From: Theileria orientalis strain Shintoku
Lineage: Eukaryota > Apicomplexa > Aconoidasida > Piroplasmida > Theileriidae
DNA length: 64,000 nucleotides
NCBI RefSeq assembly: GCF_000740895.1
Contig: NC_025263.1
Coordinates: forward strand, 186,001-250,000
Direction: 5' to 3'
A program made the translations under genes and the position numbers. Of this stretch, positions 9,148-21,340 are shown piece by piece. How positions within the stretch are numbered: the stretch's first letter is position 1; each line of letters opens with the position of its first letter. The notes beneath the pieces were generated by a model. It saw only the letters and a program-made list of their open reading frames with translations, did no database searches and had not been told where the DNA came from.

Positions 9148-10948
9148 TTACCTTTTTACGTGTGGCTTCCATATTTGTATGTGCTTCTTCCCCTCTCGCT
9201 TATCACCATCATCATCACCTTCTTCAGATTCACCGTCACCATCACCATCCTCATGTCGGTCACCATTTTCAGAATCTTCATAATCATCGTAATCTGAATC
9301 GTCTTCATCAGATTCACCGTGGCCATTATCAGATTTCAAACCACCATTAGTCTTGCAAATTGCGTCATCATCGCTGCCATCATCCATATCCTTATCATTA
9401 GCATCGTCCATATTATTTTCAAGGTCGTCATCATCACCATCAACCATATCCTTATCATTAGAATCAACCATATCCTTATCATTAGAATCAACCATATCCT
9501 TATCATCATCATCATCATCAACCATATCACCATACGTCGTATAGGCTACATCCCCTGCCGTGTAGTAGCTAATATTTTCCGATACTTCATCTGCGTCACT
9601 ACTTTGCTTATATTTATCTAAGTCTTCATCCGAACTAAGCTCCTTGATATCGTAGTATTCACTTTCTATTTTCAAGTCATCCATATCTTCTGCCACTTGA
9701 TCAGCGTCCTTTCTTCCTTCCGGTGCCTATATTGCATTGATCTCGTTTGCTACGCTCACTGCTTACCTCCTGCCTCAAATTTTGAAAGACGTCGTTCAGA
9801 AACTCATTATCGAGGCTACTTATGTCCACCTTCAGCTTCTCCACCTTAGACTGATCGACTGTTTTTACCACATCACTGAACCTACAATTAAATTATTTCC
9901 ACACCATTACTATTACTGGTGTAACTAGCACTGCTACGATTACCAATGTTACTAGTACTGATAATATTACTAATGTTACTGTACTGGGACTATTCTGAGT
10001 CTTACTTTGGGAACTCTACCACATCTATTTTAAACTTCCTTTTAAACATTTCCACCACCGACCTCACGTCTCTGTCGAAGTAGAACTCTGCGTTTTCGTG
10101 GTACACCGAGACCACTTGTGGAAAATCTACGCGTTTCCTTTATCTGTGCACACCTACCTATCACTGTCACTTTGTTTCCCTCCTCGTTGATCATCAGGTT
10201 AAAGTCGTTGAAGTCTCCGTGTATTATTCCCAGTCTCGCCAGTTTTACTATCAGGCTCATTATTATGTGCAGCACTTTCTTCGGGCTTCCCATCTCCCTT
10301 ACCTACAACTTTTGTCCATCTTGCGGCGTACCTGCGATAGTGGTATTCCGTCTATGTATCTCATTGCGATAACGTGTCTGTTGAAATCTATTGGCTCTGG
10401 CACTGGGAACGACTCGTCGTACAGGTTCGACAGGTACGAATACTCCTTCTTCGCTGCCAGCTGTGACAGGTACATCCAGCTTGCGTGCTTTCTGTTTCCC
10501 ATGTAGTCTCTATTATTCTTCACTGATCTAAATGATATGCGTCCTACGGTGCTTTATTTATTTTTCTCTTACCTAGTCTGTGGAACTTCAACACTACCAA
10601 ATTGTCCGATGTATCTTTACACAGGTGCACATCTGCCTCCTTTCCCACTCCTATTCTTCTTCCTACTGACGCTATTACTCCTCTTTTTGACAGCGCTCGC
10701 AGCGCCAGGTAGTCCAGGCCCAGAAACGTCAGTTTGTATCCGTCGTACACCTTTCCGCAGTGGACTATCAGCTTTGCCTTAAGCAGGGAAGAAATCACAT
10801 TCGTCATTCCGACCGATCTCAGGTTTGCCATGGTTGTAATTAGGCTCACTGGGATGTATTGGTGGTTTCTCATGCCTATTTCTATTGCCGTGAGAACGCG
10901 GAACTCCGTATTTGTTAAGTAACAAAAATGCGATGGATCTAACTTCAT
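9148..10948 (-). CDS. RIO2: RIO2 atypical protein kinase (40S maturation)
   Basis: Six exons: 10573..10948, 10332..10543, 10158..10302, 10006..10126, 9767..9881 and 9148..9726; 515 aa. An N-terminal winged helix (1-90) is followed by the RIO P-loop [12 protein letters not shown] (98-109), the lysine in VVLKFHRLG, the catalytic loop [11 protein letters not shown] (about 223) and the metal-binding DFPQ (about 245), so all catalytic residues are present. RIO2 binds pre-40S particles and releases assembly factors through ATP hydrolysis in the cytoplasm. Residues about 324-515 form a very acidic tail of Asp/Glu/Ser with a 24-bp tandem repeat (DKDMVDSN units), ending in a short basic segment. Human RIO2 is 552 aa. 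Introns are 29-40 bp except one of 124 bp. Confidence 0.92.
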
Positions 10949-11327
10949 TTTTAAGTTAAAAATTAACGATTATACTATTATACATGTGAATAAAATATTT
11001 CAAAATAATTATCTTTAAATAACTGTAATATGTGATAAAATTCATCGTGTCAATATCGCTACATTATTCTGTGGCAATATTCACTTAATAATATTTAAAA
11101 TAACTTTTATTTTGTACATAATTTTTAGTTTGTTTATAAATGAACTGAAGAAGGTAGCACATTTAATTTTTTCAACTGCACATAGTCTACTTTATCATTC
11201 TAAAATCTGTTTTGACTTTGTACTAAAACCGTATATAATGTTTCCAACTGTTAATTTATTCATAAAATAATTAATTTTTATTTGATATAATGGAAGAAGG
11301 TGGCCTGTAGTTCGATGAAATTTAAAA
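10949..11327. promoter_or_regulatory. Divergent promoter region between RIO2 and bL21
   Basis: Head-to-head spacing of 379 bp, very AT-rich, with no supported ORF. A weak 73-codon minus-strand ORF here overlaps the start of bL21 and has no coding character. I see no distinct motif. Confidence 0.4.
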
Positions 11328-12880
11328 ATGTTCAACAAACTGTCTTCTTTGTTTAAATATAATATTTCCAATTCGTATTTTTGCCTTAAAAAACCTAATT
11401 TATATGAAAATCGCATACAAACTCTGTTTAATTTTAATTTTGGGAGGAATATTCACTCCTTAACTTTTTTTAATACACACATCCCAAGTTTTTATAAAAT
11501 CAAATCCTTCCATACACATTTGTTCAATGATCGTAGAAATATAGCTACTCATAAACCCAGGAGGCAGATAGGCCACAAATTTGTTCGTTTACATCAGATA
11601 TATTGAGTTTTAGGAGTTCATAATTGGCAAGCACAAAAGGGCCAAGGTGAATCCACCGAGGGTCCCTATTCATCCCACAAAAGACGTCGACAAGGACATG
11701 AACCTGTTTGAAACGTACAGAGACCTGAAACTGAGGTGGAAAAGGACCACGCGCTCTAGAAAGAATAAGGTGAAAATAGCGCGGAAGTGGCGACAGCCTT
11801 ACTACTTTAATCCAACTGGTCAGCCTACCTGTATGTTTGTTCTTCATGAGAATTTACCGAGGACCAGAAATGATAAAGTGTTTTACAAGGAGGATGAAAA
11901 GGTATTTGTGTGACTGAAGTAACATTTGTCAGGAATATGTGCCCATGAAAATTGAACTTGACGAGTCCCATAACTTTGATGTGTATCCCCCTGCGTCAGT
12001 CGTCGAGGACGTGAGGAACATGAAGGTTGAAACCTTTTGCATTTTCAAATCTAGTCCCATACACCAGCACAAGGTATTTGATTTCCTTTACTCATACTCA
12101 GGTTACCAAGGGGGACATTGTTCAGATAGAGAGGCTGAAAAGGAGGAACGCTGGTACTTTAGTAGCTATCTCACCGAAAACAGGGGACAAAGTGACTTTT
12201 GGAACAGTGTTGCTGGTCGGATCGAAGCACTGGACGATAATAGGGAAACCCACGTATCTTCACTCCACTTACAAGTCATTTCAGGGTGCCTTACGCCAAG
12301 GTGGAGGCTACAGTTGAGCAACAGGTACTTTTGTCAGCACCTTCCTTACACACCTTTTCAAGACACTGTGTGGAGACCAACTTAGCTTCAAGTACAGGAA
12401 ATCGAGAAGAATATCCAGATTTTTAAGGTTTGTATCCCACTTTCTAAGCTATTCAGGGTCCGACACTGGGTGACCGTTCTGAGGATCGACAACATAGTCG
12501 TGGACCCATCAATGGAGGTACCTTCCATTTATCCACTCACTTACGTAATGGCCATAGATCAACACTGAACACAAAGCATCGCGCCTTCTTGACCTCTGGT
12601 CTAATAGGTGGCTCTACACTGAGGAGTTGGAAGGACTGAATAACACTCGTGATATTTCTCAGGGTACTCCATATTACACCAGATACCTATTTCCATCTTA
12701 TCTAATTGCTCTTTAACCTACTGGCATCATTCGCTATATGAACATTCAATCTACTCCTCTAATTTACTTGTAGAGATCTACGACGGCTCTGAGCACCTGC
12801 CTGGGTACTACAATGACATCGGACTCTGCGAGTCCTACCGGTGGTACCCCGACCCCTACGCAAGACGCGGAATTAAGTAG
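11328..12880 (+). CDS. Organellar (probably mitochondrial) ribosomal protein bL21, enlarged
   Basis: Nine exons: 11328..11582, 11614..11901, 11933..12073, 12102..12253, 12285..12324, 12363..12427, 12457..12517, 12558..12663 and 12774..12880; 404 aa. The bL21 fold occupies about residues 229-340: [42 protein letters not shown], then the basic [12 protein letters not shown] and HWVTVLRID, matching bacterial FRRRKHYRKQ...W..V.I. The N-terminus ([12 protein letters not shown]) is basic and amphipathic without a hydrophobic core, which points to the mitochondrion rather than the apicoplast. About 200 residues precede the core and 60 follow it, typical of the expanded apicomplexan mitoribosomal proteins. 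All junctions keep frame. Confidence 0.72.
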
Positions 12881-12931
12881 CGCATATAACTTTCCTATTA
12901 CTATATTACATTTTAGTTATTAGGTTTGTCA

Positions 12932-13798
12932 TTATATTACGTTTTTGACCAGTCTGAACCTCCTCAGCACAGCCTCTTCGTACCTTTCAAACGCCTCTGC
13001 CTCGTTCGCCGCCCTCGCTGCCGGCTCGTCCTTTCCCAGCGCCAGCGCGTAAAGGTCGCACCTGAACTTCGCTCTGTTGCTTCGGTAGTGCAGCAGTGCT
13101 CTCACTGCGTGCTCCTCGGACGTGAAGTATATTTTCCCGATTCGCACGTTCTTCTCCGCCTGCGTGTCGATGAACTCCAGTGGCTCCACGCTCACCAGCC
13201 CGTAGTTGTCGAAGAGAGTTGGGAAGTGGCTGCTCATCAGGAGGCAGTTTATTTCCGACCCGTTTGCTATTTCCTGCGTCTTGGCTGCCACGATCAGCTG
13301 CCCTAGCGACGGGTCCAACTCCCTCTGCTGCCTCTGCGTCGATGCGAACACTTCGTCATAGTAGTCTTCTTCGTATTTATGCCTACTCTCCTGTCCGTAT
13401 GCTTCACGCTGCTGTTCCTTTCTTCTTTCCTCAGCTTCCTTCTCTCTTTTCAGGAGCGAGTCCAGGTACGATGCTTGCTTTGTTGCGATATCCTTAGATC
13501 TCTCTAACCTTCTCCTCTTTGCTCTTAACTCTGACAATACCTTATTATAAAGCAGTGTAAAGTTATTTTTCTCATGCAAATAGTCAAATGCTGCTTTAAT
13601 TCTTATAAACTCCACGTCGTTCTGCTCATCTCTTCCTGTGTGCTTGCTTTGCTTATCTGGGTGGTATTTTCTTGCCTTCTGTAGGAAAGATCTTCTTAAA
13701 TTCTTTTTACTTTCTTCTACGTCTACGTTTTCATCTACTCTTATGTCCAGCAGTGCAAATATATCTACACCTTTCAGTATGGACGGCACCTCGTCCAT
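12932..13798 (-). CDS. DNAJC17: DNAJC17/Cwf23-type J-domain plus RRM protein
   Basis: Single exon, 288 aa. A J-domain (about 11-88) carries the HPD triad in KYHPDKQ. It is followed by a long charged helix (RAKRRRLERSKD to about 155) and an RRM-like domain (about 165-270; NYGLVSVEPLEF and RIGKIYFTSEEHA). This J-helix-RRM order is that of DNAJC17/Cwf23, a spliceosome-associated Hsp70 co-chaperone acting in the nucleus. Human DNAJC17 is 304 aa. It converges on bL21 with 51 bp between stops. Confidence 0.85.
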   Translation of the reverse strand: MDEVPSILKGVDIFALLDIRVDENVDVEESKKNLRRSFLQKARKYHPDKQSKHTGRDEQNDVEFIRIKAAFDYLHEKNNFTLLYNKVLSELRAKRRRLERSKDIATKQASYLDSLLKREKEAEERRKEQQREAYGQESRHKYEEDYYDEVFASTQRQQRELDPSLGQLIVAAKTQEIANGSEINCLLMSSHFPTLFDNYGLVSVEPLEFIDTQAEKNVRIGKIYFTSEEHAVRALLHYRSNRAKFRCDLYALALGKDEPAARAANEAEAFERYEEAVLRRFRLVKNVI

Positions 13799-13906
13799 TT
13801 CTTTACTATTGTCACATAATTTTTACTTTTATTCGCTCTTCTGATCCCATACAACAAATACCATGTATTTTTAGTTTTATTTAAATTAATTTTTTCTAAA
13901 TGTTGC

Positions 13907-15881
13907 TCAGTTGTAGACAGACGACCTCTTCTGGCGCTCTGTGAAATTCGTGAGCTTTTTATTTTACGTCCTGATTAAAACTGCTTATTTTCTAATCACC
14001 TTTAATCTTGACGATCTGCTTTGTTTAAACTTGTATTATTGCTTCTGTGTATGTTTGTGGCATCCTCAGGTTCTTGCATACCCTATTAACTATCTCTTCG
14101 CACTCCAGTGCCGGTATTCCGTACTTGTACATTCTTTCTTGGAACGTCAAGGGGTCTTCTGTGATCGGCACACATTCTATTTTCTTCGCTCCTGGGCTCA
14201 AAGATCCCAGCGTTTCAAACATTGCCTTCAGGTCCATTGATATTATTATTGTTAGGCACTCTTCCCAGAATTCTCTTTTTTTCCAGTAGTTGTTTGTGCC
14301 TATCATAGACCACAGATAACACCTTTCATCTTCTTCACTGTCCACTACTGTGTAAATTCTATCAGATAACTTCATCACTGAGTACCCCGTCCAGTAGTCT
14401 GACTGTTTTTCCGACACCATCAGCACCAAGTTCACCATGTCTGCCAGTAACTGGAACTTATCTCTAAAAATTTGTTATTCATTCTCATGTCATTGATATA
14501 TTTATGTATTTATTCAACTATCTTAACATCTTACTTTGATTTCAATTCTGGGTTTTCTACTGCGTTCCTTGATACAATCTCGCAGAATATTTGCCTTACT
14601 AGCGATGATTGCATTTCCTCTGAGAACTCCTTCAGTGATATAACTTGATTTTTTCCCCAAACATACTCTATGAACCTAAATAACATTTTTAGTTATTTTT
14701 TTTGTTTTATCTCCTACCTTTCCAAACTACTTTCAATCTTACATATCACTTTAATTGATGGTGGCTGTATTGTTGCTGATGTATATCCTTCATTTTTATC
14801 CTAAGAATATTTCATTATCCATGTATCTATATATTCTTACCTTATCTACACCATTCTGCAGCTCTAAAGATCTACATTGGCCTATCTTTGGCATCCACTC
14901 CTTCTGTTTATTCACATATTCTTCTTCGAAGCTTATTATTGGTCGATCCTTGTTCAACTCATCTATCATTTCGTTCAGGTCATATTGCAGGTTCCTCAAT
15001 TTAGAGGTTTCGTAGACCACAAACTTTGCCAACGAGTCCTTGATCTCTGCTGATTTCTTCCGTTCCAGGTCCATCAACGTGTTTACTAATGAATCCACTT
15101 TGTTGTTGAAGCTCACAAAAAACTTAAACTCATCGCTTTTATCCACCAGATTCGTTACTTCTACGAAATTTAGTATCACTGGTATCAGTGTCTTGTGCAC
15201 TGACGTCTTTATCGAGGGCGCCTGGTGTGTAGCTTCCAGACAAATCGATACTTTCGATTTAGCCTTTAAATACATTTCTTTCAACCCTGAAATGTACTTT
15301 GTGCGATCTGACTTGTATTCTTCCAATGCCTTCTTCAATTCATTTATCTGCTTGTTAATTTCATAAAGTTTTTGATTCGTGTCCTCCAACACACATTCAG
15401 TTGATATTGCTTCCACGAAATCCCGGTGGTTGTCCGACAACCTTTTAATGTATGTTTTAAACCATTTTACCATCATAATTGAATCATCTGAATATCCTCC
15501 TGATGACAAATCTATTCTTTCGCTCAGCTCTCTCATGCCTTGCACATATTGGTGCTCTATGCTACAAAAATCCGAAAAAACCAGTTTCAACAGCTCTTGT
15601 AACTTCGAATCACGCTTCAACGATTCCTTTTTAGAAAAAACGTATGATAATATTTTAGAAAAATGTGCTGTAAAGTCGTTCAATGGGTCATGGTTGATCG
15701 AGGGGTCTTCAGGCGTCGTTTTGGCTGACACATCATCATCAATTGTATCAACCCGAGATAGCTTACCAATTTCTGATTGATACTCTGTACTCAATGAAGA
15801 GGTTCTTTGACTATCATTTTTTATTTCAATATTATTTTTCTTCAGTTTTGCTCCTGGATTACGTCGCTTATATACAATCAT
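13907..15881 (-). CDS. F-BAR-like coiled-coil protein with a C-terminal helical domain
   Basis: Five exons: 14841..15881, 14718..14800, 14535..14675, 14031..14463 and 13907..13954; 581 aa. I start at the ATG at 15881, since codons upstream in the same frame are AT-rich with no coding bias. Residues about 75-300 are strongly helical (YVQGMRELSERIDL, LEEYKSDRTKYISGLKEMY, LVNTLMDLERKKSAEI) in the manner of FCH/F-BAR membrane-curving domains. The C-terminal part (FIEYVWGKNQ, SLVRQIFCEIV, YWKKREFWEECL) faintly recalls SBF2/MADD-type helical domains. The last exon, using a weak CAA|GTTTAA donor, is the least certain; without it the frame stops two codons later. Function unproven; membrane trafficking or the inner membrane complex are reasonable guesses. 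Confidence 0.65.
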
Positions 15882-17276
<1,395 letters not shown>

Positions 17277-17343
17277 CTTTTTTTAATTTGTGTGCAATTC
17301 TTACCCTATATATTTCCGTTTACAGTACATATTTTCTGCGATT

Positions 17344-17505
17344 ATGCTCTACGGTGTTCCTCGCAAGGAAGGTTTAACTGTCTTGACGTGCGCTGCGATT
17401 TGCTGTATTTTGGGGATGGGCGTAACTCACAGTGTGTTCGTTTCTTACGAAAAAAGCAGGAAACGCAGCCTTCCCGATAACGAGTCTAAACAGGAGCCTA
17501 AATAG
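17344..17505 (+). CDS. Small single-TM protein (53 aa)
   Basis: A short ORF 67 bp after eS7, on the same strand. From the ATG at 17344 it encodes a basic N-terminus (YGVPRKEG), one hydrophobic span (about 10-29: LTVLTCAAICCILGMGVTHS) and a basic, hydrophilic tail (SYEKSRKRS). This is the build of small accessory subunits of mitochondrial respiratory complexes or of other membrane complexes, but I recognise no family. An acceptor-like TTTACAG at 17325 leaves room for a missed 5' exon. The coding call rests on GC-rich codon use and membrane-protein pattern. Confidence 0.5.
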   Translation: MLYGVPRKEGLTVLTCAAICCILGMGVTHSVFVSYEKSRKRSLPDNESKQEPK

Positions 17506-17578
17506 TCAACACTAGCTCATATTTTACTTTTAAATTAATATTATTGCTGTATAATACGTGTTATTTATCAAATTAGGC

Positions 17579-18764
17579 TCATTCGATCAGGTTTTGCAAA
17601 GATGCGCCACTCCTGGTTGAGTAGTGCTCCGACCAGAACTCCTCCAGGCTAAAGTCATAAAAGATATTCTCTTACTTCTTACCTGTATCTTTTCCTCACC
17701 TCCTCAGTCATGAGGTGGACTGACAGTGGCCCGAGGTGTGATACGATCCACTCGTCGTTCCTCGACCTGCAGCAGTACGATATCTTTGACACGAATGGTA
17801 TCTCCAGGTCAATTATCACGTTGTAGAGCATCCTTCCCACTCTCCTGGATTCCCCGTTATCAACTGTGCTCACTAACCTGCAGTGTTCTGGTGTGGCTCC
17901 CGTGGCTATGATCACGTACAGTCCCTGGTCCCTTCTTTCGCACTTATCCATATCCATCACTGACACATCGACCAGGCGTTCCTGTATTCGTTAGTGTGAT
18001 TGCCCTTCGTACCTGCTCCAGTATTTCCACAATTTGCTGGATTGTTGGCATTACTCCCTTAATCAACTCGACGGGCTCTCTAAATATTTTTATCACTGAG
18101 TCTGTCCGATACCTTGTAATTGAAAGCGTGTTTGAATTATAGTCCCACAGATGCTCCTTTTTCCTGGTTTGTGTGTATTCTGAGCCGTATGATCCGTAAG
18201 ATTCCTCATTAAAGTCGTAATTCAATAGCAGTGAATACACGTCCTCGCCCTCAGATCCGCCATCTACCTTGTTTTTTAGAGCATTTTTCTCCTCATGGTA
18301 CCTTTTTTTAACTGTTTCCATTAGTTTATCTTTGTTTTCCAGGAAGAAGCACTGGCCGGGAGTCATAAATGTGTCACTAGTGTCTTCTAAACACATTATA
18401 TTTGTGGTTCGCTGTACTCACCTTTCGAGTTTGCTATGTATTCTGGGACAAATTGCATAAGTGCCGATTCCACATTTTCTAACGAGTAGTCATCCAGTGA
18501 GTGTTCAGCGTCTTTAGAATCTGACGTTCTTTTCTGAGCCTTCGTAGTTTCAAAGTAAAGATCATAGTCATCTGAGCCTGCTTTGTTGTTAAATGACGAT
18601 TCCACGTGCTTAAATCTATCTAAAACGTCAGGTGTATGTGTATAATTTGTGAAATACTGGACCCTGGACTTCCCAACCATAAAAACCCATCTTTTACAAA
18701 TACTGTCGGTAACATTTTTGGTAATATAAATATGTTTATTAAACGTGCTGATTAACGTATACAT
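17579..18764 (-). CDS. rsfS: RsfS/Iojap-type ribosomal silencing factor (organellar)
   Basis: Four exons: 18422..18764, 18013..18386, 17683..17981 and 17579..17648; 361 aa. The C-terminal third matches RsfS: DQGLYVIIATGATPEHCR, then EWIVSHLGPLSVHLMTEEVRKRY and LEEFWSEHY, equivalent to the bacterial WvvlDyGdvvVHiF..e.ReyY.Le.lW. RsfS binds uL14 on the large subunit and blocks subunit joining; eukaryotic homologues act in mitochondria or plastids. About 235 residues precede the domain; the first 40 are basic (HIYITKNVTDSICKRW) and could target an organelle. Bacterial RsfS is about 105 aa. Introns are 31-35 bp. Confidence 0.8.
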
Positions 18765-18821
18765 TGTTCTCCAAATATTAAATATAATTTACACATCGGG
18801 GGATTCCACGCATCACAAAAG

Positions 18822-19952
18822 TCAGTATCCGTAGGGGGCATAGTTTTGGTAGTATGGGTAGCTCTGGTAGTATTGGCCGTACCCGTAGTTCGGGTAGTAT
18901 CCGTAGTTTGGGTAACTTCCGTACCCTTGGCCGTATCCATAGCTTGGATAGTACCCGTAATTTGGGTAGTACTGGTATCCCTGTTGATAGTCATAATTAC
19001 CATATTGCTGATTCTCATGTTCTTCGTGAGGGCCTCCTAAGTACTCCTCTGCTTGGAATCCCATTTCGCCGGCCAATTCTTTCAGTATTTCCCTGTTTTT
19101 AAGTATTTGATACACTATTGTTTCTTTTAGTTGTGGAATGTACTCTAGCTTTTCCTCTGGCGTCATTGCCTCCATCATTTCTAAAAATTTATAACGATTG
19201 CTAAATTACCTGTCCTGTCTATCAATTTATCCACTTCTGATCTCATATCCTCTTCTAAAACACATTTATCAAATTTGTTAAACTTACTCTGGACTTCCTT
19301 CGTTTCCTCTTGTACCAGCTCATTTGTTTCCGTCCTATTGTAATTATTAATTTAATACTGGGATGTTCCTACTCTTGTTCTTCCGATTCCTCCTTTTTGC
19401 CTTCTATATCAACGACATACACCCCCAAATTTCTCATCAGCTCTAAACCATTTATGGTCATCCACGCCATACCTGGATGTAGTATTGCTATTTCTCTTAT
19501 TTTCCTGGTCAACTCCGGCAGCTTATAGTATGGATTTTTGTCTATTTCATTCGATATATCTGAGATCGCTTTTTTTTTCGAAGATTAACTTACCTTTTGA
19601 CAACTCGTTCAGTTTTTCCACTAAATTAACAGTTATTTGTTTCCAATTTGTTTAAAAATACCTGGAGTTTCTTTTATTACGTTACCCTCCAGTGTGGTCT
19701 CTGCGTCCATAACATCTGTATTGTTGTGTAAAAATCTTCACACATACCGTTTTTCGGCTTTTCATTCAATGCCATAGGGTCTGGAGTCTCCTGTGACTCA
19801 TACTGTTGTGGCTCTTGGGGCTTCATACTTTGAACTTGCTCCGTGTTCTGGGCTGGTGTGCTCTGCGATACCATGTCGACTTCGCAATTTACACATTTCC
19901 ATATAATACTCAAGAATATGTTTAAATATATATAATATATAATATTTTTCAT
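18822..19952 (-). CDS. Secreted protein with a Tyr/Gly-rich low-complexity tail
   Basis: Seven exons: 19748..19952, 19662..19715, 19594..19620, 19373..19568, 19288..19334, 19210..19254 and 18822..19180; 310 aa. A clear signal peptide (IIYYIYLNIFLSIIWKCVNC, cleavage near residue 24) precedes a Gln/Pro/Glu-rich acidic segment (30-65). Then comes a helical middle (KLPELTRKIREIAILHPG, LEYIPQLKETIVYQIL). The last 60 residues consist almost wholly of Tyr, Gly, Asn, Pro, Ser and Gln, with repeated SYPNYGYY and YGYGQ units. No TM or GPI signal is visible after the leader. Secreted Gln/Pro-rich proteins are common in Theileria and some reach the host cell, but no FAINT/DUF529 pattern is present, so export is speculation. 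I do not recognise the family. Confidence 0.78.
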
Positions 19953-20010
19953 TTTTACTTAGTAAGAAATAATATTAATTGAGTTTTTTGTATCTGGTTC
20001 CCCAACAACA

Positions 20011-21191
20011 TCATGACCTTTTCTTTTTTTTCTTTCCTTCTTTATTCTTCGTTTTTTTAAATTCTTTTTTTCTCTCCTTTGATTTAACTTCATCTAGGCA
20101 CTTTGTCACGTTTAATGTGTATCCCTAAATTGTTTTTTATTCAACTTCTCTCTACCTTAAACTTTGTATTGTTAAACTCCTTTATTGCTTCTTTTACTGC
20201 TACCCTGTTATCAAATGCTACGAATCCGAAGCCCTAAAAACTGTGTAAATCAATTTTATACCTTCGATCTCATCGTCACTGGGTCTCTCACTATCCTCAC
20301 CCCTAATCGTTTATGTTATCTTTTCCACACGTACCTTGCACTGGACTTATGTTCATAAATACATTGTACAAATCATCTTCGTTTGCTGATGGTGGCAGCC
20401 TTCCTACGAATATTGTCTTCTTTCTGCTGAATTTCTAAATATTGTTATTTTACTCTCATGTTTATACGCTAAATTCATCGCTGTTATTTTTGTTAACGAA
20501 TATATGGTGTCCATCAACTTCCATCGTCTGAACATTAACTTTTCACTCTGTTAACGTACATTTTTCTTCAGTACTTCTTCCACGTATTTTACGTCTGTCA
20601 GCTTCACGTATGCGTTTTGGTTATCCTTTACGTTTGAAAACTTCTTCTTTATCACTCCTATCTTCTTATTGCGTGCATACTTCGGGTCTATTGGTAGCGA
20701 TCTAAAATATACCTAAACCGTAATTTTATTAGTCAAATCCTTACTGCTTCTACTATTCTTGGATCTAGCTTTAACTTTTTCACCAATTCCGACTTCGTAC
20801 TAATCGTTAGGGGCACATTCCCTATGAATACAACTCCTACACATTATTTATGTTTATTTTCATTGTTTTTGTTTCTATATTTAATAACTTTACTTGAATC
20901 ATTTGTATCGTATGATTCCGGTTTTGTTTGATCCTCTTTTTCCGGCAATTCTCCTTGTGATTCCTCTTCAACCTTATTTTTCAAATCATCTTCTTTTGAT
21001 TTATCTTCATCTTTATCCTTTTTTTCATGTTTAAAAACTTTATATACTTTATCTTTAATCTTTTTCCTACTAATTTCCTTTTGTTCTTTTTCTTTATAAT
21101 TTATTCTTTTAAATCCATCTTCCTTGTTTATTTTTCTCTTTATCTTAAATTTATTTTTATTTTTATTCCTTTTTACTTTATCTTTACCCAT
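20011..21191 (-). CDS. Nucleolar two-RRM protein, RBM34/Nop12-like
   Basis: Eight exons: 20894..21191, 20745..20836, 20560..20712, 20468..20527, 20335..20434, 20262..20302, 20156..20233 and 20011..20124; 311 aa. A very basic N-terminus (Lys-rich, 1-45) and an acidic linker lead to RRM1 (RNP2 VVFIGNVPL at about 101, RNP1-like NAYVKL) and RRM2 (RNP2 TIFVGRLPP at about 206, RNP1 GFGFVAFD). The order and the basic C-terminus ([14 protein letters not shown]) are those of RBM34/Nop12, which act in 60S pre-rRNA processing. The K-rich codons continuing past 20894 on the ORF belong to an intron, because RRM1 only continues in frame after splicing. Confidence 0.8.
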
Positions 21192-21340
21192 TTATTTATC
21201 CTTTTGTTTACATTTCCTCCAATGTTACCTTTCTTTTGTTACTATGATATTATTTTATTTTAACTACCAATCTAATTACATATAATTATTACTTTACAGC
21301 CTTTTATGTATTATACATATTTTACCAAATTACTTTTATT

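Noticed and set aside
9162..9621. Rightward Ile/His-rich ORFs opposite RIO2
   Set aside because: Antisense of the acidic Asp/Glu repeats; no ATG context and no family pattern.
18822..19952. FAINT (DUF529) domain or SVSP membership of the Tyr-rich secreted protein
   Set aside because: No FAINT-type sequence pattern and no Gln/Pro-rich SVSP body; the locus is surrounded by housekeeping genes, not subtelomeric.
20844..20893. Lys/Asn-rich continuation of exon 1 of the two-RRM gene up to a stop
   Set aside because: Treating it as the C-terminus would leave RRM1 without a start; a GTAAAG donor at 20893 and a GTGTAG acceptor restore the RRM frame, so it is intronic.
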